Shown here: positions 1 to 7,149 of the stretch, piece by piece
Layout: the number at the start of each line of letters is the position of its first letter
Position numbering within the stretch: position 1 is the first letter of the stretch
Origin: Patulibacter sp.
Lineage (GTDB): Bacteria > Actinomycetota > Thermoleophilia > Solirubrobacterales > Solirubrobacteraceae
Assembly: GCF_030655195.1 (NCBI RefSeq)
Contig: NZ_JAURWA010000156.1
Location: 1 to 37,662, forward strand
Length of the DNA stretch: 37,662 nt
Reading direction: 5' to 3'
Notes under the pieces: generated by a model
The model's database searches: none
Told to the model about the DNA's origin: nothing
The model's input: only the letters and a program-made list of their open reading frames with translations
Program-made: the position numbers and the translations under genes

Positions 1-1
1 C

Positions 2-292
2 CGCGAGCCGCGCGACGGCGCCGGCGGCAACCGCCGCGAGCGCCGCGGCGCCGGGGTCGGCACGACCCGGATCTTCGTCGGTGCCGGGCGCGAGGCGCGC
101 ATGCGCCCGCAGGACCTCGTCGGCGCGATCGCCGGCGAGTCGCAGCTGAGCGGCCGCGACATCGGCGCGATCCAGATCAACGACCGCTTCTCGCTCGTCG
201 AGGTCCCGGACGCCGCCGCCGACGGCGTCATCGAGGCCCTGCGCGGCACGACGATCAAGGGCCGCAAGCCCAAGATCCGCCGCGAGGTCTGA
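2..292 (+). CDS. DEAD-box RNA helicase, C-terminal end (partial)
   Basis: Only the last 96 codons are present; the gene enters from the left edge already in frame at base 2. An Arg/Gly-rich linker (residues 1-19 as read) leads into a compact domain beginning GTTRIFVGAGR and ending KGRKPKIRREV. This is the DbpA-type RNA-binding domain found at the C-terminus of DeaD/CsdA/DbpA helicases, which brings the helicase core to structured RNA. The core motifs lie outside the window, so the helicase assignment rests on this domain. A separate full-length helicase at 20303-21664 lacks this domain and ends in a Gly/Arg tail instead. Confidence is good for the domain and moderate for the exact family. Confidence 0.8.
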   Translation, partial: REPRDGAGGNRRERRGAGVGTTRIFVGAGREARMRPQDLVGAIAGESQLSGRDIGAIQINDRFSLVEVPDAAADGVIEALRGTTIKGRKPKIRREV

Positions 293-351
293 TCGGGCGC
301 GGGCGACGGCGACCCCGTCGTCCGCGCCTGGCCGGCACACGTCCGCGCGAT

Positions 352-360
352 GGGGGAGGA
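352..360 (+). promoter_or_regulatory. Shine-Dalgarno sequence that sets the acyl-CoA dehydrogenase start
   Basis: GGGGGAGGA ends 7 nt before the ATG at 368. An earlier in-frame ATG at 350 overlaps this purine run and has no ribosome binding site of its own, so 368 is the better start. Confidence 0.7.
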
Positions 361-367
361 TCCGTCG

Positions 368-1537
368 ATGCGCGTGTGTACGGCCGCCTCGCCGGCCCCC
401 GTCGGCGACCCGTTGCTCGGTGCGGTCGAATCCCTGGTGCGCGACGTCGTGCTCCCGGAGGTCGCGGCCTGGGACCGGGACGACGTGCTCCCCGACGCCC
501 TGTGGGACCGCCTGGTGGCCCTCGGGCTGCCGGGTGCGCTCGTGCCCGAGGAGCACGGGGGCGGCGGGCGCACCGTCGGCGAGCTCGTCCCGGTCTGGCG
601 GGCCCTGTCCCGCGGCTGGATCTCGCTGACCGGGGCGATCAACCCGACGGGCCTGGCGACCACGCTGCTGCTCGCCCACGGCACGGACGCCCAGCGCCGG
701 CGGTGGCTCCCCGTCCTGGGCTCCGGCGACGGGCACGCCGCCTTCTCGATCACCGAGCCCGGGGCGGGCAGCGACCTGTCGAACATCGTCACCACCGCCG
801 AGCCGGTCGACGGCGGCCTGCGTCTGGACGGACGCAAGCGCTGGGTCGCCGGGGGCGTCTCCTCCGCGGTGGTCCTGATGATGGTCCGCACGGGGGAGGG
901 CCTGTCGTGCGCGGTCGTCCCCGCGGAGGGCCGCGACTCGCCGACCTGGCGGGTGGAGGAGATCGACAAGATCGGCTACCGCGGGGTCGAGTCCGCCGCC
1001 TACGTCTTCGAGGGGCACGAGGCCGTCGGCGCCGAGATCCTCGGCGGCCCCGACGCTGCGGGTCAGGGCGCGCGCCAGATGCTCGGTGCCCTGGGCGTCG
1101 GCCGGGTCAACGTCGCCTGCCGCGCGCTGGGCATCGTCGACCGCGCGCTCGCGGTGGCGCTCGACGAGGCCACCCACCGCGAGGTCGGCGGGGCGATGCT
1201 CGGCGAGCACACGCACGCGCAGCTGCGGATCGGTGAGCTCCGCGCACGGCTGCTCGCGGCCGAGTCGCTCACGCTGCGGGCGGCAGAGGCCGTGGACGCC
1301 GGCTCCGACGAGGCCCGCGACCTCGCCTCGGCCGCCAAGATCGTGGCCTCCGACCTCGCGGTCCTCGCGGTCGATCGCGCCGCGCGGCTGGCGGCCAGCC
1401 GCTCCTACCGGGCGGACGACGAGCTCGCCCGACTGCGTCGCGACGCGCCGCAGACGCAGATCGGCGAGGGCGCCAACGACGCGCTGCTGCTCGCCATGGG
1501 CCGGGCGGCGGTCGACGAGGCCTCCACCGATGCCTGA
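368..1537 (+). CDS. Acyl-CoA dehydrogenase
   Basis: A 389-aa FAD-dependent acyl-CoA dehydrogenase that would introduce the alpha,beta double bond into an acyl-CoA and pass electrons to ETF. The three-part family layout is visible: an N-terminal helical domain, the flavin/substrate signature AFSITEPGAGSDLSN in the middle, and a C-terminal helical domain. The C-terminal IGEGAND sits where family members carry YEGT, whose Glu is usually the catalytic base. Length is normal. Start 368 was chosen for its strong ribosome binding site. The stop overlaps a 22-codon frame that runs to the start of the next gene, suggesting co-transcription with the unrecognised protein downstream. The acyl substrate cannot be told from sequence. 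Confidence 0.88.
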   Translation: MRVCTAASPAPVGDPLLGAVESLVRDVVLPEVAAWDRDDVLPDALWDRLVALGLPGALVPEEHGGGGRTVGELVPVWRALSRGWISLTGAINPTGLATTLLLAHGTDAQRRRWLPVLGSGDGHAAFSITEPGAGSDLSNIVTTAEPVDGGLRLDGRKRWVAGGVSSAVVLMMVRTGEGLSCAVVPAEGRDSPTWRVEEIDKIGYRGVESAAYVFEGHEAVGAEILGGPDAAGQGARQMLGALGVGRVNVACRALGIVDRALAVALDEATHREVGGAMLGEHTHAQLRIGELRARLLAAESLTLRAAEAVDAGSDEARDLASAAKIVASDLAVLAVDRAARLAASRSYRADDELARLRRDAPQTQIGEGANDALLLAMGRAAVDEASTDA

Positions 1538-1598
1538 TCGGCAGCCGGATCCGCTGGACCCGCCGCGCCCGCCGTCCGCCGCAGGGACGGGCCGCTGA
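1530..1598 (+). CDS. Possible 22-codon coupling peptide
   Basis: An ATG at 1530 overlaps the last codons of the acyl-CoA dehydrogenase. Its frame reads MPDRQPDPLDPPRPPSAAGT plus two residues and stops at 1596-1598, directly before the GTG of the next gene. The layout would let ribosomes pass from one gene to the next. There is no strong ribosome binding site and the peptide resembles no family I know, so it may be chance. Confidence 0.2.
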   Translation: MPDRQPDPLDPPRPPSAAGTGR

Positions 1599-2858
1599 GT
1601 GCGCCGGATCGTCCGGGACTCCTGGGCCTGGCGCGGCGGGTTCGCGGCGGACGAGCTGCACTACGACCCCGTCCTCGCCGACGCGAGCGCGGGCCCGGTC
1701 GACGGGCCGGCCACGGTCCACTGGCCCGTCCTCAGCTCGCAGCTGGAGGCGGCGTGGAGCATCCCGCGGGCCGAGGCGCTCGGCATCCGGGCGCTGACCG
1801 GACCGGCGGCGGCGCACCTGGCGCTCGTGGCCCGCACCGGCGGATTCCACGCGACCGTGCCCCGCGTGCTGCCGGAGGTCGCTCCCGTCTTCGACGGCAT
1901 CCGTGCCGGGGACGACTCGGTCCCGGGGTGGGAGGAGTCGCTCGAGCTCCTGCGCGAGGGCGGCGTCGTCGACCTGACCCCGACGCGCATCGCGCTGCTG
2001 CGCCCCGCGCCGCCGACGGTCGAGCGGATGCGGCTGATGCGCGACATGCTCGACGACCACGAGCACCGCGAACCCGACGACCCGGTTACCAACCGCCTGC
2101 TCCGGGCGGTCTGGAAGCAGACGTACTCGGGCATCGGCGTCTCGCGCTTCCGCGAGCTGGCCGCCGCCGGCCGGCTGCGGGTGTCCGTCGCCCGCCGGGC
2201 GGTGCTCGACGGCGTCCGCGACCCGTTCTTCGAGGTCGGTCCGGCGTCGCTGCCGGAGTTCCGCAACGCGCCCGGCGCGGTCCTCGACCACACCTTCCCC
2301 GAGCGCTCGTGGGTGCCGCTGGAGCAGATCCTCCCCGGGGATCGCGGCGACGCCCAGCTGTGGGCCACCGCCCCGGAGACCTACGCCGTGCTGCTGGGGG
2401 CGGGCCGGGGCTCCAACGCGGTCCGCCGGGCGGTCCGGGGGATGGTGCTCTGGATGCTCCTCGCCGAGCACACCGGCGGTCGCATCGGACCGGTCGAGAT
2501 GCCGATCGCGGCGCTCTCGCGGGCGCTGGCGGAGGTGCTGGGCCTCAAGGCCGACGCCGACCACCGCAAGCTCGCCCGCGTCCTGCTGGCGGACCTCGAC
2601 CGCGCCGGCCTCGTCGCGACCCCGCGGGCCACGCCGCAGCGGACCCTGCTGCTGCCCGTCCCCGCGCCCCGGGCGGGCACGGTGCGCCACGCGATGGGGC
2701 AGTGGATGGCCTGGCGCGTCGCCGCGACCGAGGAGCCGCTCGAGGCGCTGCTGCGCCTGGCCGAGCGCCACCGCGAGCGCCACGTCCGCGCACCGTGGGC
2801 CGCGGCGTTCGAGGAGCGGCGGGTGACGGTCTCGATCGTCGCCGGCGAGCGGGCCTGA
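1599..2858 (+). CDS. Unrecognised 419-aa cytoplasmic protein
   Basis: I do not recognise this protein. It is soluble, with no signal peptide or membrane segment. The N-terminal third is rich in Trp and acidic residues (DSWAWRGGF near the start). The middle holds a basic helical stretch, NRLLRAVWKQTYSGIGVSRF. The last third has Arg/Ala-rich helices followed by LLADLDRAGLV, which could be a winged-helix-like fold; that is only inference. The start is a GTG right after the TGA of a small frame; no other start is better supported. It runs head to tail with the acyl-CoA dehydrogenase and converges on the DUF1707 gene. Codon use matches true genes of the window. Confidence 0.6.
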   Translation: MRRIVRDSWAWRGGFAADELHYDPVLADASAGPVDGPATVHWPVLSSQLEAAWSIPRAEALGIRALTGPAAAHLALVARTGGFHATVPRVLPEVAPVFDGIRAGDDSVPGWEESLELLREGGVVDLTPTRIALLRPAPPTVERMRLMRDMLDDHEHREPDDPVTNRLLRAVWKQTYSGIGVSRFRELAAAGRLRVSVARRAVLDGVRDPFFEVGPASLPEFRNAPGAVLDHTFPERSWVPLEQILPGDRGDAQLWATAPETYAVLLGAGRGSNAVRRAVRGMVLWMLLAEHTGGRIGPVEMPIAALSRALAEVLGLKADADHRKLARVLLADLDRAGLVATPRATPQRTLLLPVPAPRAGTVRHAMGQWMAWRVAATEEPLEALLRLAERHRERHVRAPWAAAFEERRVTVSIVAGERA

Positions 2859-2925
2859 ACGACGGGGCTCGACGCCCCCCCGCGCCCGGGTGCGGCCGAC
2901 CGGAGGTCGCCCTCGGGGCCGCGGC

Positions 2926-3636
2926 TCAGCCGTGGTCGAGCCGGTGCCGGTCCCGCTCCCGCTCGCGTTCGATCCGCTCCTGCTCGCGCTGCTCGCGACG
3001 CTCCCGTCGGGTGCGCTTCGGGCCGCGACGGACGTTCGAGCCGCCCATGATCGAGACGAGGTGCAGGTGCAGCGTCGGGCCGCCGGGATCCGGGGTCGCC
3101 TCGCCGATCCGCACGTCGTTGCCGCCCATGATCCCGACGTTCGAGACGACGACGTTCATGTGGTCGGGCACGCGGACGTCCGCGCCGCCCATCACGCAGA
3201 TCACGTTCAGGTGGACGTCCTCGCCGTCGAACTCCGCGTGCGTGAGGTCGAGGTCGCTGCCGCCCATGACCGAGAGCGACGTGGCGCGCCGCGCCACCCT
3301 CCAGACGCCCTCGCGCTCGACGCCGCCCATCACGGCGATCATCCAGCGCGACCCGCGCTCGCCGGCGACGACGGGCACCCGGCGCGGCGCCGACCGCGCG
3401 GCACCGGTCGCGCCGGCGGCCACCAGGTCGCTCGTGAGCACGGCGAGGTCCTCGTGGGTGACGGCGGCGTAGGCGGCGTCCAGGCGGGCGTCGAGCTCGT
3501 CGACCGTCAGCCGGCCGTCTCCGCCGGCGTCGCGCAGCACGGTGACGGTGCGCTCGCGGTCGGCGTCGGAGGCGCGCAGGGCCGGGACGGACGGCGGCGC
3601 GCCCGCCGCCGGGGGATCGGGCTCGGGGACAGCCAT
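2926..3636 (-). CDS. DUF1707 / LiaF C-terminal-like protein
   Basis: A 236-aa soluble protein. Residues about 20-75 form a DUF1707 domain, starting LRASDADRE and including DGRLTVDELDARLDAAY. The second half repeats the MGG-x(0-1)-D/N-hydrophobic pattern four or five times (MGGSDLDL, MGGADVRV, MGGNDVRI, MGGSNVRR), typical of the beta-helical LiaF/DUF2154 C-terminal domain linked to envelope-stress signalling. The C-terminus is a charged Arg/Glu tail. There is no membrane segment, unlike true LiaF. I start at the ATG at 3636 because a TACCGT element lies 6 nt upstream; the frame could extend to a GTG at 3672 but family N-termini are short. It is divergent from alkB. No specific function is claimed. 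Confidence 0.8.
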   Translation of the reverse strand: MAVPEPDPPAAGAPPSVPALRASDADRERTVTVLRDAGGDGRLTVDELDARLDAAYAAVTHEDLAVLTSDLVAAGATGAARSAPRRVPVVAGERGSRWMIAVMGGVEREGVWRVARRATSLSVMGGSDLDLTHAEFDGEDVHLNVICVMGGADVRVPDHMNVVVSNVGIMGGNDVRIGEATPDPGGPTLHLHLVSIMGGSNVRRGPKRTRRERREQREQERIERERERDRHRLDHG

Positions 3637-3642
3637 GCCCCG

Positions 3643-3648
3643 ACGGTA
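3643..3648 (-). promoter_or_regulatory. -10 element, leaderless, of DUF1707 gene
   Basis: TACCGT ends 6 nt before the ATG at 3636; no ribosome binding site is present. Confidence 0.55.
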
Positions 3649-3732
3649 GCGGCGGGCGCCGCCCCCGGCCACCCGTTGCGGAGGATTTCCCGCGTCGCTT
3701 TACATCTGCGCTACCGTGCGTCCACGTGCTTG

Positions 3733-3751
3733 ACATCGAGCGCGTCGATGT
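3733..3751 (+). promoter_or_regulatory. Palindromic operator upstream of alkB (probable TetR site)
   Basis: ACATCGA-GCGCG-TCGATGT is a perfect 7-bp inverted repeat with a 5-bp spacer. It overlaps TTGACA (3730-3735), a consensus -35 hexamer, and lies just before the alkB ribosome binding site GAGGAGGAG (3757-3765). A TetR gene ends the same cluster, so this is the best candidate for its operator; the pairing is inference. If TTGACA is used, the start of transcription would fall very near the ribosome binding site, so the palindrome may instead sit between an upstream promoter and the gene. Confidence 0.6.
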
Positions 3752-3769
3752 ACAACGAGGAGGAGCACG

Positions 3770-5344
3770 ATGGGCACCGCAGCCATCCCCGGCCCCCGTG
3801 GCGCCGCCGGCACGCACGAGACCGGCGACCACGACCACGACCACGACCATCGTCACGGCGACGCGCCCGAGGTCCACGCCCCGAGCTGGACGGACGGCAA
3901 GCGCTGGGCGTGGCTGCTCGGGCTCTTCATCCCCGTCTCGCCCTTCGTCGCGTGGGGGCTCGTGGAGGCCACGGGCCTCGGCGTCCTCTGGTGGCTCGGA
4001 CCGTTCCTCGTCTTCGGCGTCATGCCGATCATGGACACGCTGATCGGCACGGACGCCGAGAACCCGCCGGACCGGGTCCTCGCCTGGCTGGAGCAGGACC
4101 GCTACTACCGCTGGGTCACCTACGCCTACGTGCCGCTGCAGTACGCGTCGCTCGTGCTCGCCTGCGTCCTCTGGGCCTCCGGCGACCTGTCGGTCGTCGA
4201 GGCGGTCGGCCTGGCCGCGACGGTCGGCTGCGTCTCGGGCTTCGCGATCAACGCGGCCCACGAGCTCGGGCACAAGCGCGACGCCGCCGAGAAGTGGCTC
4301 TCGAAGATCGCGCTCGCACAGACCGGCTACGGCCACTTCTTCGTCGAGCACAACCGCGGGCACCACGTCCGCGTCGCCACGCCCGAGGACCCGGCCAGCT
4401 CACGCATGGGCCAGGGCTTCTGGAGCTTCCTGCCCCGCACCGTGTACGGCAGCGCGACGTCGTCGTGGCACCTGGAGACCGAGCGGTTCCGTCGGCTGGG
4501 CACCAGCCGCTGGACGCTGAAGAACGACCTGATCAACGCGTGGGGGATGACCGTCGTGGGGTTCGTCGTCCTCGTCGCGGCGTTCGGGGTCGAGGTCGCC
4601 CCGTACCTGCTGCTGCAGGGCGTCATCGGCTTCTCGCTGCTCGAGGTCGTCAACTACCTCGAGCACTACGGTCTCGTCCGGCAGAAGAAGGACGACGGCC
4701 GCTACGAGCGCACGCGTCCCGAGCACTCGTGGAACTCCAACAACGTCGCGTCCAACGTGTTCCTCTTCCACCTCCAGCGCCACTCCGACCACCACGCGCA
4801 CCCCACGCGTCGGTACCAGGCGCTGCGCCACTTCGAGGAGGCCCCGCAGCTGCCCTCGGGGTACGCGACGATGATCCTGCTGGCGCTGTTCCCGCCGGTC
4901 TGGCGTCGCGTGATGGATCCCCGCGTCCTGGCGCACTACGGCGGCGACGTCACCCGCGCGCACCTCCACCCGCGCACGCGCGATCGGGTCCTGCGCGCCT
5001 ACGGCCCCGGCACGAAGGCCGCCGAGGAGGGGGCCCGCGTCTTCGCCGTCCGTGCCGCCGCCGACGAGGCGGCCCGCGCGCAGGCCGAGGCGGAGGCCGC
5101 CGCGGCCGCCGCCCAGGCCCTGGTCGTGGCGGACGCCTACCGCTGCCCGATCTGCTCCTACGACTACGACGTGGCCGCCGGCGATCCGCGCAACGGCGTG
5201 CCCGCCGGCACGGTGTGGAGCGCGGTCCCCGACGACTGGCGCTGCCCGGACTGCGGCGTCCGCGACAAGGTCGACTTCGTGCCGGTGACCGGGCAGGGGG
5301 AGCGGACGACCGCGGGAGACGCGCCCGCGGCCCTCGATGGCTAG
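3770..5344 (+). CDS. alkB: Alkane 1-monooxygenase fused to rubredoxin (AlkB-Rd)
   Basis: A 524-aa membrane di-iron hydroxylase that oxidises the terminal carbon of alkanes, with its electron donor fused on. All four histidine signatures are present: HELGHK (164-169), EHNRGHH (193-199), NYLEHYG (295-301) and LQRHSDHH (335-342). Several hydrophobic segments between 45 and 300 match the AlkB membrane core. An Ala-rich linker (about 425-455) joins a rubredoxin whose iron ligands are CPIC (459-462) and CPDCG (492-496). AlkB-rubredoxin fusions are known in actinobacteria. Unusual is an N-terminal His/Asp run, HDHDHDHRH, at about residues 20-28, which could bind metal. The start has a strong ribosome binding site and the stop overlaps the TetR gene by 8 nt. 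Confidence 0.96.
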   Translation: MGTAAIPGPRGAAGTHETGDHDHDHDHRHGDAPEVHAPSWTDGKRWAWLLGLFIPVSPFVAWGLVEATGLGVLWWLGPFLVFGVMPIMDTLIGTDAENPPDRVLAWLEQDRYYRWVTYAYVPLQYASLVLACVLWASGDLSVVEAVGLAATVGCVSGFAINAAHELGHKRDAAEKWLSKIALAQTGYGHFFVEHNRGHHVRVATPEDPASSRMGQGFWSFLPRTVYGSATSSWHLETERFRRLGTSRWTLKNDLINAWGMTVVGFVVLVAAFGVEVAPYLLLQGVIGFSLLEVVNYLEHYGLVRQKKDDGRYERTRPEHSWNSNNVASNVFLFHLQRHSDHHAHPTRRYQALRHFEEAPQLPSGYATMILLALFPPVWRRVMDPRVLAHYGGDVTRAHLHPRTRDRVLRAYGPGTKAAEEGARVFAVRAAADEAARAQAEAEAAAAAAQALVVADAYRCPICSYDYDVAAGDPRNGVPAGTVWSAVPDDWRCPDCGVRDKVDFVPVTGQGERTTAGDAPAALDG

Positions 5345-6005
5345 CGTTCTGCGGACCTTGTCCGCCGCCGACGATCCCGCGAACGCCCCCGCACCCGACG
5401 GGGCGACGTTCGCGGACGCGTCGCGCTCCCTGCTGCGCCGCACGCTGCTGGAGGCCGCGCGGGACCTCGCCGCCGACCGCCCGTGGCGGTCGGTGACGAT
5501 GGCCGCGATCGCCGGACGGGCGGGCGTGTCGCGGCAGACGGTCTACAACGAGTTCGGCTCCCGGCCCCGGCTGACCGAGGCGCTCGTCCTGCACGAGACC
5601 GAGGAGTTCCTCACCGCCGTGGGCGACGCGATCCGCCGGCATCCGGCGGATCCGTCCGAGGCGCTGAGCGCGGCGCTCGGCGTCTTCCTGCAGGCGGCGT
5701 CGGAGGACGCCCTCGTCGCCGCCGTGATCCGCGAGGACGGACGCGACGACCTGCTGCCGCTGGTCACCTCGGAGGGGCGCCCGATCCTCGAGCACGGCAC
5801 CGGGCGCCTCGCGGTGATGATGCGCGAGACGTGGCCGGTCCTGCGCGGCCCCGAGGCCGACTTCCTCGCCGGGACGGTGATGCGGCTGGGCCTGAGCTAC
5901 GTCGTCCTGCCCGTCGCCGACGCCGAGCGCGACGCCACCGCCCGCGGGATCGCCGACCTCGTGCGGCCCTACGTCGAATCGCTCCTGGCCCGGGACGGGG
6001 GCTGA
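5337..6005 (+). CDS. TetR-family regulator of the alkane cluster
   Basis: A 222-aa TetR repressor-like protein. The N-terminal helix-turn-helix spans about residues 51-75 (VTMAAIAGRAGVSRQTVYNE). The remaining helical domain would bind the effector, and regulators next to AlkB in actinobacteria commonly respond to fatty acids or other alkane products. The ATG lies inside the last codons of alkB, so the two are probably translationally coupled. The palindrome at 3733-3751 is the likely target, giving feedback control of the cluster. The N-terminal 20 residues before the first helix are longer than usual and Ala/Pro-rich. Family certain, effector unknown. Confidence 0.92.
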   Translation: MASVLRTLSAADDPANAPAPDGATFADASRSLLRRTLLEAARDLAADRPWRSVTMAAIAGRAGVSRQTVYNEFGSRPRLTEALVLHETEEFLTAVGDAIRRHPADPSEALSAALGVFLQAASEDALVAAVIREDGRDDLLPLVTSEGRPILEHGTGRLAVMMRETWPVLRGPEADFLAGTVMRLGLSYVVLPVADAERDATARGIADLVRPYVESLLARDGG

Positions 6006-6007
6006 CC

Positions 6008-6967
6008 GTGCCGGGTCCTCGCCGCTCCGTGGTGGTCGCGTCCGACGGCGTCGCGCTCGCGGTCCGCGAGCACGGCGACCCGTCCCACCCGACGGTCGTC
6101 CTGGTCCACGGCTACCCCGACACGCAGGAGCTGTGGTCGGGCGTCGTGGCCCGGCTGCGGGACGACCACCACGTCGTCTCCTACGACGTGCGCGGCGCGG
6201 GGGAGAGCGACGCCGCACGGAGCCTCGGCGGCTACGCCCTGACCCGGCTCTCGGACGACCTGCTCGCCGTGATCGAGGCGACGACCGACGACGGTCGCGC
6301 CGTCCACCTGGTCGGCCACGACTGGGGAGCGATCCAGAGCTGGGAGTCCGCCGCCCGCCGCGGCGTCGCGTCGCGCCTCTCGTCCTTCACCGCCGTCGCC
6401 GGGCCGAGCCTCGACCTCTCCGGCCACGCGATGCGCGAGGGCGGGCCGGCCGACGGTCTCCGGCAGCTGCGCAAGTCCTGGTACATCCTCGCGTTCCACG
6501 CGCCGCTGCTCGCGCCGCTGGCGTGGCGGGTGTTCATCGGCCGCCGCTGGCCCTTCGTGTTCTCGCGCTCCGAGGGGGTCCGACCGCCCGCCGGGCACCC
6601 CGCGCCGACGATCGCGACGGACGGTGTCCGGGGGATCGGGCTCTACCGCCGCAACATGCTCGACCGCCTGCTGCGCCCGCGCTACGCCCGCGTCGACGTG
6701 CCCCTCGTGCAGGTCGGCGTGACGATGCAGGACGCGTTCATCGACCCCGCGACCTACGACGGCCTGCCGGGACGGATGCCCGAGCTGTGGATCCGCCGCG
6801 CCGAGGCCACGCACTGGATCCCGGTGCTGCACCCCGACGTCGTCTCCGGGTGGGTCCGCGACGTCGTGGCGCACCGCGAGCGCGGGACGGCGCCGCCCCC
6901 GGACGCCGAGGTCCACCGCGAGGCGGTCGAGGCGGACGCCGCCGCGCCCTCGCGCGCGGGCGCGTGA
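6008..6967 (+). CDS. Alpha/beta hydrolase, epoxide-hydrolase-like
   Basis: A 319-aa alpha/beta hydrolase. The oxyanion motif is HGYPD (34-38) and the nucleophile elbow is GHDWG (103-107), with Asp105 as nucleophile, as in epoxide hydrolases and haloalkane dehalogenases rather than serine esterases. His269 in THWIP is the likely catalytic His, and the region between contains a cap. The GTG start lies 3 nt after the TetR stop; a much longer open frame upstream overlaps the TetR gene and is rejected. The operon position after AlkB suggests action on an oxidised hydrocarbon such as an epoxide, but that is inference. The C-terminal tail is Ala-rich and charged. No SDR domain is attached, unlike mycobacterial EphD. 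Confidence 0.85.
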   Translation: MPGPRRSVVVASDGVALAVREHGDPSHPTVVLVHGYPDTQELWSGVVARLRDDHHVVSYDVRGAGESDAARSLGGYALTRLSDDLLAVIEATTDDGRAVHLVGHDWGAIQSWESAARRGVASRLSSFTAVAGPSLDLSGHAMREGGPADGLRQLRKSWYILAFHAPLLAPLAWRVFIGRRWPFVFSRSEGVRPPAGHPAPTIATDGVRGIGLYRRNMLDRLLRPRYARVDVPLVQVGVTMQDAFIDPATYDGLPGRMPELWIRRAEATHWIPVLHPDVVSGWVRDVVAHRERGTAPPPDAEVHREAVEADAAAPSRAGA

Positions 6968-7077
6968 CGGCCCGCGGACGTCCGACGGCGTACGCTCCCT
7001 ACCGCCGGTATTCCCGGCCCCGGTCCCGCTCCGCGGAAGGGATCGGCGGAGGTCCCGCGACGCGGACGAGGACGACG

Positions 7078-7149
7078 ATGCAGCCAGACGCAACGCCCAT
7101 CACCACGCGCTCACCGGGTCGGGCGCCCGACGCGGGGGACCGCGCATGA
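7078..7149 (+). CDS. Possible 23-aa leader peptide before the hydrolase-synthetase fusion
   Basis: ATG at 7078 follows GAGGA (7068-7072). The frame encodes MQPDATPITTRSPGRAPDAG plus three residues and its TGA overlaps the ATG of the next gene as ATGA. This is the classic arrangement for translational coupling. The peptide matches nothing I know. The surrounding 178-bp gap holds no other clear signal. Confidence 0.35.
   Translation: MQPDATPITTRSPGRAPDAGDRA

Noticed and set aside
350..367. Upstream ATG for the acyl-CoA dehydrogenase
   Set aside because: It overlaps the ribosome binding site of the ATG at 368.
2864..2878. GGGGC-TCGAC-GCCCC as a terminator between convergent genes
   Set aside because: A 5-bp stem is too weak in DNA this GC-rich to be called.
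5483..6007. N-terminal extension of the epoxide-hydrolase-like protein
   Set aside because: It overlaps the TetR gene in another frame and reads as Arg/Gly/Ala-rich noise; GTG 6008 begins the hydrolase fold.
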